DNA of 64,000 bases from Verrucomicrobiia bacterium. Lineage in GTDB: Bacteria; Verrucomicrobiota; Verrucomicrobiia; Limisphaerales; CAIMTB01. The translations under genes were made by a program, and so were the position numbers. Shown here piece by piece: positions 1 through 10,632 of the stretch (position 1 is the stretch's first letter; each line of letters opens with the position of its first letter). The DNA lies in contig JAHCBA010000011.1 of assembly GCA_019634625.1 (NCBI GenBank), positions 1-64,000 on the forward strand, in the 5' to 3' direction. The notes under the pieces are model-generated. The model ran no database searches. It was given only the letters and a program-made list of their open reading frames with translations, and had not been told where the DNA came from.

Positions 1-15
1 GTGTTGGGGAGGGGC

Positions 16-187
16 GGGTGAAAATGGACGGAATGATCGTGCATATGCACGAAGTTTGAGTTGGTGGAGAGGAGGGGACGTGTGGGAGTTGGAGTTGGGG
101 TTGATGAGAGGCAGGGGCGCGGTGTGGGGAGGGGGTGGGTGAAAATGGACGGAATTATCGTGCATATGCACGAAGTTTGCGTTGGTG
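16..187. repeat. 43-bp direct repeat pair carrying a 14-bp palindrome
   Basis: Two copies, 16-58 and 137-179, are 121 bp apart and differ at one base (G versus T at the fifth base of GAATGATCG/GAATTATCG). Similarity continues more weakly on both sides (GTTGGTG after each copy, G-rich runs before each). Each copy contains the perfect palindrome CGTGCATATGCACG (38-51 and 159-172). They lie just downstream of the leftward glycosyltransferase operon and copy 2 stops short of its last gene (stop at 221). In copy 1 an 11-codon frame (ATG at 25) ends right after the palindrome; I do not call it a gene. Function unknown; an operator, an RNA structure or a mobile-element end are all possible. Confidence 0.75.
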
Positions 188-220
188 AGGTTGAGGCCGT
201 GGAGGAGGGCGGAGAGGAGG

Positions 221-1219
221 CTACAGGAGCAGGGCGGTGAGGCCGCCGAGGAGGGCGGTGAGCCAGAGGAGGGCGACGGCCCGGGGGCGGGAGAGTCCGG
301 CGCGGACGAGGCGGTGGGAGAGGTGGTTGGTGTCCCCGATCCAGGGAGGGCGTCCGGCGCGGAGCCGGATCCAGACGACGCTGGCGAGATCCACGAGGGG
401 GACGATGAGGACGAGGAGCGGGCTGAGGACGGCCCAGGGGTTGGGACGTTCGGGCGAATGGAAGGTGGGGAGGATGGCAAGGACGGCGAGGAGGAAGCCG
501 GTGACGTGGCTGCCGGCATCGCCAAGGAAGGCGGAGGCACGGGGAAAGTTCCAGGGGAGGAAACCGAGCAGGGCGCCGGCGACGAGGAGGGCGATGGCGG
601 CGACGAGGTATTGTCCCTGGCGAACGGCGGCGAGGGCGAAGAAGGCGGCGGCGATGGCCCCGATGCCGGCGCAGAGGCCGTTCATGTTGTCGAGGAAGTT
701 GAGGGCATTGGTGATGCCGACGATCCAGAGGACGGTGACGAGGTAGCTGAAGGCGACGCTGGGGACGAAGAGGGTGACGCGGATGCCGGCGGCGGCGACG
801 AGGAGGGCGATGAGGATCTGGGCGGAGAACTTGGGGAGGGGGCCGAGTTCATGGCGGTCATCGAGCCAGCCGAGGAGGGTCATGGCGAGGAGACCGAGGA
901 GGATGGCCCCGAGCTGCCAGCGACGGGCGCCGAACCCGTAGTTGAGACGTTCGATGTCGTCGGGACCGAGTCCGGGGAGGGGGGTGCCGGCGGCGGCGAG
1001 GAGGAGGAGGGCAGCGGCCAGGAGGAGGGGCAGGAGGATGCCGGTCATGACGGCGAGTCCCCCGGCGAGGGGGATGGGTTCGCCGTGGATCTTGCGGGCG
1101 CCGGGATCGTCCACGTGTCCGGCGCGGAGGCACCAGCGTCGCCAGGCGGGGAGGGTGAGGCAGGAGGCGAGGAAGGCGCCGAGGAGGGAGGCCAGGTAGA
1201 GGGAGAAGGGGAAGGTCAC
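221..1219 (-). CDS. WecA/TagO/MraY-family undecaprenyl-phosphate sugar-1-phosphate transferase (GT4-type membrane enzyme)
   Basis: A polytopic membrane enzyme of 332 residues. The family transfers a sugar-1-phosphate (usually HexNAc-1-P) from a UDP-sugar to undecaprenyl phosphate at the inner face of the membrane, starting O-antigen, teichoic acid or exopolysaccharide synthesis. Visible family motifs are VDDPGARKIHGEPIPLAGG near residue 36, the Asp pair in GWLDDR, the Mg-binding NFLDNMNG and FLGDAG, and a late HLSHRL, set among about ten hydrophobic segments. The length is normal. The start is GTG, and GTGA overlaps the stop of the upstream glycosyltransferase by 4 nt, so the two are probably translationally coupled. 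The sugar and the final glycan cannot be told from sequence. Confidence 0.9.
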   Translation of the reverse strand: MTFPFSLYLASLLGAFLASCLTLPAWRRWCLRAGHVDDPGARKIHGEPIPLAGGLAVMTGILLPLLLAAALLLLAAAGTPLPGLGPDDIERLNYGFGARRWQLGAILLGLLAMTLLGWLDDRHELGPLPKFSAQILIALLVAAAGIRVTLFVPSVAFSYLVTVLWIVGITNALNFLDNMNGLCAGIGAIAAAFFALAAVRQGQYLVAAIALLVAGALLGFLPWNFPRASAFLGDAGSHVTGFLLAVLAILPTFHSPERPNPWAVLSPLLVLIVPLVDLASVVWIRLRAGRPPWIGDTNHLSHRLVRAGLSRPRAVALLWLTALLGGLTALLL

Positions 1220-2376
1220 GGCTGGCCGGGGAGGAGACGGAGGTAGAGGGCGTGGAGATCGTCGATCATCCGCTCGACGGGGAATACGTCGCGGACCAGG
1301 TCGCGTCCCTGGCGTCCGAGGGTGGCACGGTGATCGGGGTCGCTGGCGAGCCGGCGGATGGCGGCGCGGAGGAGGTCGAGGCGTCCGGGGGGAACAAGGT
1401 GGCCGGTCTGGTTGGGGAGACAGACTTCGGGGGCGCCGTCGCAGTCGTAGGCGACCACGGGGCGGCCGGCGGCGAGGGCCTGGGGGAGGGCGCGGGCGAG
1501 GCCCTCGCGGAGGGACAGGTGGACGAGAATGTCCATGACGCCGAGGAGAGCGGGGATCTGGGAGGGGGGAACGAGGCCGGTGAAGATGAAGTAGGGGGCA
1601 AGACCGAGGCGGTCGATGGCGGTTTGGAGACGGGCGCGGTGGGAACCGTCGCCGACGAGCAGGAAGCGGAGGCGCGGGATTTCGCGGATCAGATCCGGGG
1701 CGGCGGCGATGAGGTCGTCGTGGCCCTTGAGGGCGAAGAGGCGGGCGATTTTTCCGACGACGAAGTGATCGGGGTCAAGGCCGAGGCGGGCGCGGAGAGC
1801 GGGGTCGGGTTGGGCGGAGAGGAAGGGTTGGAGATCGAAGCCGCTGACGATGCGGGTGTATTGGGAGGGGATGCCGATACCGGCGGCGAGGTACTGGCGC
1901 GTCATGGCGTCGGCGACGGTGACGAAGTGGGTGGTAAGGCGGCCGGCGAGGCGTTCGGCGGCGCGGAGGAGGAGGTTGGGGATGCGGCCCTGGAAGGGTC
2001 CGAAGGAGGGGCCGTGGAGGGTGTGGACGACGACGGGGACGCGGGCGAGGCGGGAGGCGAGCCGGCCGAGGAAGCCGGCCTTGCCGCTGTGGGTATGGAC
2101 GATGTGGGGCTGGGTGGAACGGAAGTGGCGGGCGAGGGCGAGGAGGGCGATGGGATCGAGGACGGGATGGATGGGGCGGACGAGGGAGGGAAGGACGGTG
2201 AGGAGATTGGGGACGGCTTGGGCGGCGGGTTCGAGGGAACCTTCGGGGCCGGAGGTGGGTCCGGAGAGGAGGCGGGCGTCCAGGCCGTGGCGGGTGCGGA
2301 GGCCGAGGACGGAAGCGAGGGTGTTTTCCTGGGCGCCTCCGATGATCAGGCGGGTGATGAGGTGGAGGACGCGCAT
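1216..2376 (-). CDS. GT4-family glycosyltransferase (GT-B fold)
   Basis: A 386-residue glycosyltransferase with a GT-B fold. The N-terminal acceptor domain begins with the typical MRVLHLITRLIIGGAQENT and contains the HTHSGKAGFLGRLA motif near residue 95. The C-terminal nucleotide-sugar domain shows VGKIARLFALKGH, LLVGDGSHR and the EGLARALPQALAAGRPVVA loop with the E-x7-E-like pair typical of GT4. It is cytoplasmic or membrane-associated and probably adds a sugar to the lipid-linked intermediate made by the phosphosugar transferase that follows it, with which it overlaps by 4 nt. Donor and acceptor are unknown. ATG start; the 96-bp gap to the upstream GT-C/TPR gene suggests the three are co-transcribed. 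Confidence 0.92.
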   Translation of the reverse strand: MRVLHLITRLIIGGAQENTLASVLGLRTRHGLDARLLSGPTSGPEGSLEPAAQAVPNLLTVLPSLVRPIHPVLDPIALLALARHFRSTQPHIVHTHSGKAGFLGRLASRLARVPVVVHTLHGPSFGPFQGRIPNLLLRAAERLAGRLTTHFVTVADAMTRQYLAAGIGIPSQYTRIVSGFDLQPFLSAQPDPALRARLGLDPDHFVVGKIARLFALKGHDDLIAAAPDLIREIPRLRFLLVGDGSHRARLQTAIDRLGLAPYFIFTGLVPPSQIPALLGVMDILVHLSLREGLARALPQALAAGRPVVAYDCDGAPEVCLPNQTGHLVPPGRLDLLRAAIRRLASDPDHRATLGRQGRDLVRDVFPVERMIDDLHALYLRLLPGQP

Positions 2377-2472
2377 GGGTACGGGGACCTGGCGACGTCC
2401 GGGCGTGGGGTCCGGGAATTGGGACCGGGTGTTGGGGGGGGGTGTGGGGGAGGAGGGAGGGAGGGAGGGGGA

Positions 2473-5316
<2,844 letters not shown>

Positions 5317-5401
5317 AGGCGACGGAGGGGGGAGTTTGGGGAGGGCCTTCGCGCGTTGGCAAGAAGGCGTTCGGCCGGGGACGGGGGAAATCGTGAAAGG
5401 C

Positions 5402-6019
5402 CTAACGGCTCAGATCGAGGAAGTTTCGGAGGAGAGTGAGACCGATCTCCTGGCTTTTCTCCGGGTGAAACTGGGTGGCGAACAGGCGTCCGCGCCAGAT
5501 GGCCGAAGCGAAGCGTTCGCCGTAATCGGTCCAGCAGGCCACCACGGACGGATCGGCTGGGCGGGGGAAGTAGCCATGGACGAAATAGGCGTGGCTGCCG
5601 TCGGGGATGCCGCGGAACAGGGGGCAGTCGGCGCGGGCGAAGTGGAGCCGGTTCCAGCCGATCTGGGGGATTTTGAGGTCGGGGGTGGGGGTGAAGCGGA
5701 CGACGGGACCGGGTAGGATGCCGAGGCCGGGTTCAGTGGAGGCGAACTCCTCGCTGCGATTGAAGAGGGCCTGGTATCCCACGCAGATGCCGAGGAAGGG
5801 CCGGTCGGCGGCGATGAAGTCCTTCAGGACGGTGAGGAAACCCTGGGCCTGGAGGGCGCGGAGACAGTCGTCGAAGGCGCCCACGCCGGGGAGGACGGCG
5901 GCGCGGGCGTCGGCCAGTTCGTCGCCGTGCCGGACGATGCGGACCTCGGCGCCGACCTGAAGGAGGGCCTTATGGACACTGCGGAGATTGCCCGAGCCGT
6001 AGTCGATCAACGCAAGCAC
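5402..6019 (-). CDS. hisH: Imidazole glycerol phosphate synthase glutaminase subunit HisH
   Basis: HisH (205 residues, normal length) hydrolyses glutamine and channels ammonia to HisF, which forms IGP and AICAR in histidine biosynthesis. The class I amidotransferase fold is clear: IDYGSGNLRSV at the N terminus, the nucleophile elbow GICVGYQ (usual family form GICLGMQ) near residue 78, PQIGWN, YFVHGYF, and the catalytic His/Glu in QFHPEKS near 185. GTG start. No hisF or other his gene is adjacent, so the pathway genes are scattered or elsewhere. The neighbours (TPR membrane protein upstream, DUF4870 protein on the other side) have no clear link to histidine. Confidence 0.95.
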   Translation of the reverse strand: MLALIDYGSGNLRSVHKALLQVGAEVRIVRHGDELADARAAVLPGVGAFDDCLRALQAQGFLTVLKDFIAADRPFLGICVGYQALFNRSEEFASTEPGLGILPGPVVRFTPTPDLKIPQIGWNRLHFARADCPLFRGIPDGSHAYFVHGYFPRPADPSVVACWTDYGERFASAIWRGRLFATQFHPEKSQEIGLTLLRNFLDLSR

Positions 6020-6092
6020 GGCGCGAGAGTGGGGCGTGCCGGGCGCCTGAGCAATCCGGGAGCGCCTCGCGGGCGTGCTGGGAGGGTGACGG

Positions 6093-6554
6093 TCAGGTAA
6101 AGAAGCGGATGGTGAAGGGGTATTGGAAGGTCTCGCCGTTGCTGACCTTGATGGAGGCGACGATGGCGAGGATGAGGGCGGCCAGGCTGACGACGAAGGC
6201 GCAGAACAGGAAGAGGAAGCCGACGAGGATGAACAGGGTGGCGGCGCCGAGGAGGCCGAGTCCCCAGGAATAGATGAGGGCGGAGAGTTGGAAGTTGAGG
6301 GCTTCCTTGCCGTTGGCGTCGATGGTCGGGTGGTCGTTGCGTTTGACGAGCCAGAACACCAGCGGGCCGACGACGGCGCCGAAGGACGGGATGAGGAGTC
6401 CGGTGAGTGCGGCGAGGTGACAGAGCATGCTCCAGAGTCGCACCTCCTTTTCGGGCAGGGCTGGCGTGGTGATGGGGGTCATGGGGGGCGAGGGGGCGGA
6501 CGGATGGGGCGGATCGGGCGGATCGGGCGGCGGGGGGGGTGAGGTGGGGTTCAT
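6093..6554 (-). CDS. DUF4870 small membrane protein
   Basis: A 153-residue protein of the DUF4870 family. A low-complexity Pro-rich cytoplasmic head of about 30 residues (PPPPPDPPDPPHP, encoded by short GGCGGATCG-type repeats at about 6500-6535) precedes the core. The core has the family signature: MLCHLAALTGLLIPSFG, GPLVFWLVKR, GKEALNFQLS, then two hydrophobic helices and the ending NGETFQYPFTIRF. Three to four transmembrane helices are predicted. The biochemical role of the family is unknown. ATG start at 6554, though a Met near residue 25 could also serve and would drop the Pro-rich head. Confidence 0.88.
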   Translation of the reverse strand: MNPTSPPPPPDPPDPPHPSAPSPPMTPITTPALPEKEVRLWSMLCHLAALTGLLIPSFGAVVGPLVFWLVKRNDHPTIDANGKEALNFQLSALIYSWGLGLLGAATLFILVGFLFLFCAFVVSLAALILAIVASIKVSNGETFQYPFTIRFFT

Positions 6555-6572
6555 GGCGGGGGAATTGATCTG

Positions 6573-7856
6573 TCAGGCACCACCCGCCCAGGCCGGTTTT
6601 TGTTTCAGGTGGAAGAGCATTTCTCCGGCGCGGGGGACGAGGAGCACGCCTTCTTCTTCGCGATTGCGGAAGTCCTCGGGCTGGAGGGAGGCGGGGTCGC
6701 GATAGCCGAGGTTGATGCGGCGGCAGGTTTCGGGGGGGATGGCGGTGGCGAGGGTGACGCGGGCGCGAGGGGTTTCGATGCCCTCGTGGTAGGTGCCGAG
6801 GCCGTGGACATGGCAGCTATGGGCGAGGACGCCCCAGGGGTAGTCGCGGAAGCGGTTCCATTGCTGGAGAAAATAATCGCGACAGTGGTAGCCGATTTCG
6901 AGGAGGAGCCGGCCGTGGGTGGCGGAGATTTCGCGGATGTGGGGGGCGTAGATGATCAATTCGCCGCCATCGGCGAGGACCGGTTCGAGCTTGTACATGC
7001 ATTTCCCTCCGGTCCACAGCTCGTCGTACATGGTCGGGGCGCAGGAGAGGATGGTGTGGAAGGGGCGGTCCCGGTAGGTGATGTGAACGTCGCGGGAGAG
7101 GTCGCTGGCGGCGGCCCAGGCCTCCTCCGGGGTTCCGGCGAAGAGGCCGGCGAGGGAGCGGTCGGGGCGGACCACGAGGCAGAAGCAGGTTTTGGGGAGG
7201 GGAACCATGGCCCCGGCGCGATCGACCACCTGCCGGACCGGGGTGCGGGCCTGGCCGATGATCATCGGGTTGGTCACCACGGCGCCGAGCCAATGGAAGA
7301 AATTGAGGATTTCGGGGCCGGCGACGCCAGGGAAGAGGTACTTGTTGCCGCCGGAGAAGCCGACGACTTCGTGGGGGAACACCGGGCCGACGATGAGGAT
7401 GTGGTCGTAGTCGAAGAGCCGCCGGTTGACCCGGACCGGGACATCCATGGCGAACCGGCCACCGGTCAGGTGCTCGATTTCAGCCGCGGGAATGGTCCCG
7501 AGGGTCTGGAGGGCGGCGTCGTTGTCCCATTCGTGGTTGAAGAAACGGACGTTGCGGTACCGGGATTGGCGTTCGGCTTCGGAGAGATCGAGGCGCTGGC
7601 AGATGGCGGGTTCGGACAGGGGTTGATGGGTGCCGAGTGCGATCATGACATCCAGGGCGGCGCAGGCGTCCCCGAGGTGGTCGTGAAGGGCCCGAAAAAG
7701 GAGACCAATCGGGGCGGTCCGGGTGAGGTCCGGGACGATCAGCAGCAGGCGCCGTCCGCGGAAGGTGTCGAGGGGACAGGCGCGGGCGACGCAGGCGGCG
7801 ACCTCGGCGGGAGAGACCGGGCGATCGGGGTGGGCGATGCCGTGGGGTGCGGACAT
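6573..7856 (-). CDS. LarA-family (DUF2088) nickel-pincer racemase-like enzyme
   Basis: A 427-residue member of the lactate racemase LarA family. LarA racemises alpha-hydroxy acids using a covalently bound pyridinium nickel-pincer nucleotide. Known active-site residues of Lactobacillus LarA have counterparts here with matching late spacing: His77 (ALGTHQPL), His162 (GPVFPHE), Lys172 (FSGGNKYLFPG, cofactor attachment) and His188 (FHWLG). The 10- and 16-residue spacings equal those of H174-K184-H200. Length is typical. No larB/C/E cofactor genes are nearby, so the cofactor would come from elsewhere and the substrate may not be lactate. ATG at 7856 is chosen; an in-frame GTG at 7877 is possible. 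Confidence 0.85.
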   Translation of the reverse strand: MSAPHGIAHPDRPVSPAEVAACVARACPLDTFRGRRLLLIVPDLTRTAPIGLLFRALHDHLGDACAALDVMIALGTHQPLSEPAICQRLDLSEAERQSRYRNVRFFNHEWDNDAALQTLGTIPAAEIEHLTGGRFAMDVPVRVNRRLFDYDHILIVGPVFPHEVVGFSGGNKYLFPGVAGPEILNFFHWLGAVVTNPMIIGQARTPVRQVVDRAGAMVPLPKTCFCLVVRPDRSLAGLFAGTPEEAWAAASDLSRDVHITYRDRPFHTILSCAPTMYDELWTGGKCMYKLEPVLADGGELIIYAPHIREISATHGRLLLEIGYHCRDYFLQQWNRFRDYPWGVLAHSCHVHGLGTYHEGIETPRARVTLATAIPPETCRRINLGYRDPASLQPEDFRNREEEGVLLVPRAGEMLFHLKQKPAWAGGA

Positions 7857-7897
7857 GGGGGGAGCGTAGCGGGCCACGGCTGGCGGGGCGAGCCGAT

Positions 7898-7928
7898 GGA
7901 CGGAAGGGACGGAAGGGACGGAAGGGAC
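7898..7928. repeat. 9-bp tandem repeat (GGACGGAAG)x3.4
   Basis: Three perfect copies of GGACGGAAG plus GGAC lie in the 84-bp spacer between the LarA-like gene and the upstream TIM-barrel gene. It is a simple minisatellite and no function is evident. Confidence 0.8.
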
Positions 7929-7939
7929 TGAGGGGGGGG

Positions 7940-8899
7940 TTAATCCAGGACCGAGGCGACGGCGGATCGGAGGGCGGCGATGGTTTGGGCGCAGGCGGGG
8001 TCGTTATCGAGCTGGTTCAGGGGAGCATTGAAGGGCTCGGCGCGGACGGGTCCGTCGTAGCCCATGGTGAGGAGGGCGCGGAGGAAGCCGCGGACGGGGA
8101 TGACGCCGGTGGCGGCGGGGAGTTCGCGGCGGTTGTCCTGTTGTTCGGCGAGGGGGATGCCGGCGGGGGCATCGTTGAGATCGACGGCGACGACATCGGC
8201 ATTGCGGACGGCGGCGAGGTCTTCGGGGGATTCGCCGGCGGTCCACCAGTGCCAGGAGTCGAGGATGAGGCCGGTCCCGGGAACATCGATGGCGGCGAGG
8301 AGTTCGCGGGTTTGGGAGAGGTTGTGGACGAACGGGAACTGGAAGCGGGCGCGAAGGCTTGGGGTGCCGACGTATTCGAGGCCGAAGCGGAGACCGTGGT
8401 CGGCGAGGATCCGGGAGACGGCCCGGAGCCGGGAGGCATGGAGATGGAGGTTTTCGGCGTAGGGACGGTCGTTGCTGCCCGGCGAGATCCAGGTGCCGAT
8501 ACGGGTGGCCCCGGCGCGTTGAAGGGCGGCGGCGACGGGGGGCAGGCGGTCGAGATCACGCCGGAAGGTTTCCTCGTCGCGCCGGTATTCGACGGGAAGG
8601 CCGGCGGAGCCCCAGCGGAGGCCGAGTGCCTGGAGGGTTTCGATCGCCCGGGCGAGACCGTCCTGGTCCTGGCGGGCGAGGAAGGCGCCGTCGGGCTGAA
8701 CGGATTCGAAGCCGTGGGCATGGGCGAGGCGAAGGAGGGCGAGGGGTTCGGCGGAAACGCCGATGGCGCCGGGGGTGAGATCGAGGGTGAAGCGTCGGCG
8801 GGGCAGGGTGGCGGCGAGGGAGAGGCGGTGGAGGGTGGCCAGGGACGCGGTGGCGAGTGAGAGTTGGGTGAGGAACCGGCGTCGGGGGAGCGCATTCAT
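7940..8899 (-). CDS. Tat-exported sugar phosphate isomerase/epimerase-like TIM barrel
   Basis: A 319-residue protein of the xylose-isomerase-like TIM-barrel superfamily (AP endonuclease family 2 fold). The N terminus RRRFLTQLSLATASLATLHRLSLA is a good twin-arginine signal, so the protein is probably exported folded. The barrel shows typical acidic metal-site neighbourhoods: LRFGLEYVG, LILDSWHWWTAG (Asp/His pair), DVVAVDLNDA and GYDGPVRAEPFN near the C terminus. Exported members of this family are abundant in Verrucomicrobiota and Planctomycetota and often act with Gfo/Idh/MocA oxidoreductases on sugars or polyols. The exact substrate is unknown. ATG start fits the Tat signal. Confidence 0.88.
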   Translation of the reverse strand: MNALPRRRFLTQLSLATASLATLHRLSLAATLPRRRFTLDLTPGAIGVSAEPLALLRLAHAHGFESVQPDGAFLARQDQDGLARAIETLQALGLRWGSAGLPVEYRRDEETFRRDLDRLPPVAAALQRAGATRIGTWISPGSNDRPYAENLHLHASRLRAVSRILADHGLRFGLEYVGTPSLRARFQFPFVHNLSQTRELLAAIDVPGTGLILDSWHWWTAGESPEDLAAVRNADVVAVDLNDAPAGIPLAEQQDNRRELPAATGVIPVRGFLRALLTMGYDGPVRAEPFNAPLNQLDNDPACAQTIAALRSAVASVLD

Positions 8900-8932
8900 G
8901 GCGGCGGGAGGGTGCGGGGCCGAGAGGCGGCC

Positions 8933-9018
8933 TCAGGCTTCAGGTTCAGGTCTCAGGTTTCAGGTCTCAGGTTTCAGGTTTCAGGTTTCAGGTTTCAGGT
9001 TTCAGGTCTCAGGTTTCA
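8933..9018. repeat. Heptanucleotide tandem repeat (TCAGGTY)x12
   Basis: About twelve imperfect copies of TCAGGTT/TCAGGTC fill nearly the whole gap between the histidine kinase and the TIM-barrel gene. On the leftward strand the unit reads RACCTGA. The last unit supplies the TGA stop (9016-9018) of the kinase, so repeat-length changes would move DNA directly next to the stop codon. One unit near 8940 is a base short. Origin probably replication slippage. Confidence 0.85.
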
Positions 9019-10578
9019 AAGTGGCTGAACAGTCCTGGGTGGGGCATCGGGCCAGGTGAAGCGGAAGGTGGTGCCGACGCCCTCTTCGGAGGCCACATGG
9101 ATCTGGCCGCCGCGGCGCTCGACGATGCGTTTGACGAGGGCGAGGCCGACGCCGGTTCCGGGGCGGTCGGGGAGGAGTTCGAGGCGCTGGAAGAGGCCGA
9201 AGATCTTCTCATGAAAGCGGGCGGGGATCCCGGGGCCGTTGTCGGAAACGCTGAACTCCCAGGCGGGGCCGACGCGGCGGGAGGTGACCTGGATGCGGCC
9301 TTCGGGTTTGTCGAGGAACTTGATGGCGTTGTCGAAGAGGTTGAGGAAGATCTGATGGAGCTGGTGGGGGACACCGGAGACGGTGGGGAGGGGTTCGGGG
9401 GTGCGGATGGTGAAGTTGGGGGGTGGATCGAGGAGCTTGGAGAGTTCCGCGACGAGGCGGTTAAGATCGACGAGCGACTCCGGGCCGAGGCCGCGTCCGA
9501 CGCGGCTGTAGGCAAGGATGCCGTCGATCAGGGCGTGGAGTTTGCGGACGCGGCCCTGGAGTTTGCCGATGAGGAGGCGGCCATCGTCGCCGAGGCGTTC
9601 CGCGTGGTCTTCGCTGAGGAGTTCGGCGAGGCGGGCCACGCCGCGGAGGGGGGCTTTCAGGTCGTGGGTGACGGCGTACACGAGGTCAGTGAGCTCGCGG
9701 TTGGCCTGTTGGAGGGCTTCGGTGCGGCCATGGACCAACTCCTCGAGTTGTTCCTGGGCCTGGCGGAGGACTTCGTCGGCCTGGCGTTGGAGGGTGATGT
9801 CCTCGGTGACGCCGACGCTGGTGGCGATGCGGCCTTCGGGGGTCCAGGAGTGGGCGATGCGGGTTCGGACCCAGCGGACATCGGTTCCGGGGGAATTGAC
9901 GCGGAACTCGGAGGTGAACTCGCGGGTGCCGTGCTGGGCGCTCTGCCACTGGGTGAGAACGCGGTCGCGGTCTTCAGGGTGGACCATCTGCCACCAGACG
10001 CCCTGGGGTTGGGGCACGTGGAGGAGGTCGGCGAGGGTGCGCCAGCGGCGGTTGGCATAGCGGAGGCGGCCGGCGGCGTCGGTGATGAAGACGCCGCAGG
10101 GGGCGTGCTGGCTGAGGAGGTGGAGGAGAGCATCGCTTTCGCGGAGGCTCTCGGCCTCTTTGTGGCGTTCGGTCAGGTCGGTGAAGACGGCATGGACTCC
10201 GCCACGGTGATCGCCTTCGAGGATGGGGGTGCCGGCGGTTTCGACGGGGATCTGGCGGCCATCCGAGGCGAGGAGGAACAAGCGGGTTCGGCCTCCGGCG
10301 ACCTGGCGGCAGGCGGACTGCATCCAGGCCTGGCAGGCCGCGTGGTCGTGGGGATGGACGATATCGAAGAGGCTGACGCCCTGGAGCGGGGCGTCCGCGG
10401 GTGCGATCAGGGTGCGGAGGGCGCGATTGGCGAACACGACCCGGCCCTTGGAATCGAGGATGGCGACGCGGTCGGGCGCGGTTTCGTAGAGGTCGAGGAA
10501 GGCCTCGGCACCGGAGGTGGGCGGTGCCGTGGCGGGGGGCGGGGCTTGGGGCGACGTCAAGGGGTGGTGTTGGCTCAA
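9016..10578 (-). CDS. Soluble PAS-PAS sensor histidine kinase
   Basis: A 520-residue kinase with no transmembrane segment. Domain order: PAS (about 28-140, ending VFTDLTERHKEAE), PAS/PAC (about 150-265, ending GVTEDITLQRQAD), a short coiled coil, DHp with phospho-accepting His305 in AVTHDLKAPLRG, and HATPase with N-box NLFDNAIKFLD, G1 DNGPGIP and G2 GTGVGLALVKRIV. The DHp/ATPase type matches phytochrome-like or bacteriophytochrome-associated kinases. No receiver or partner regulator is adjacent, so its partner is unknown. The longest frame begins with TTG; no better upstream start exists. Its TGA lies in the heptamer repeat downstream. It is separated by 54 bp from the porin gene. Confidence 0.9.
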   Translation of the reverse strand: MSQHHPLTSPQAPPPATAPPTSGAEAFLDLYETAPDRVAILDSKGRVVFANRALRTLIAPADAPLQGVSLFDIVHPHDHAACQAWMQSACRQVAGGRTRLFLLASDGRQIPVETAGTPILEGDHRGGVHAVFTDLTERHKEAESLRESDALLHLLSQHAPCGVFITDAAGRLRYANRRWRTLADLLHVPQPQGVWWQMVHPEDRDRVLTQWQSAQHGTREFTSEFRVNSPGTDVRWVRTRIAHSWTPEGRIATSVGVTEDITLQRQADEVLRQAQEQLEELVHGRTEALQQANRELTDLVYAVTHDLKAPLRGVARLAELLSEDHAERLGDDGRLLIGKLQGRVRKLHALIDGILAYSRVGRGLGPESLVDLNRLVAELSKLLDPPPNFTIRTPEPLPTVSGVPHQLHQIFLNLFDNAIKFLDKPEGRIQVTSRRVGPAWEFSVSDNGPGIPARFHEKIFGLFQRLELLPDRPGTGVGLALVKRIVERRGGQIHVASEEGVGTTFRFTWPDAPPRTVQPL

Positions 10579-10632
10579 GGCGTGGGACGCCAGGCGGTTG
10601 GGTCAACGCGGCGCGAGGCGGAAAGCCGGGGC

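Noticed and set aside
8933-9018. CRISPR array
   Set aside because: The repeat unit is only 7 bp with no spacers, so it is a simple tandem repeat. No CRISPR-like array exists in the window.
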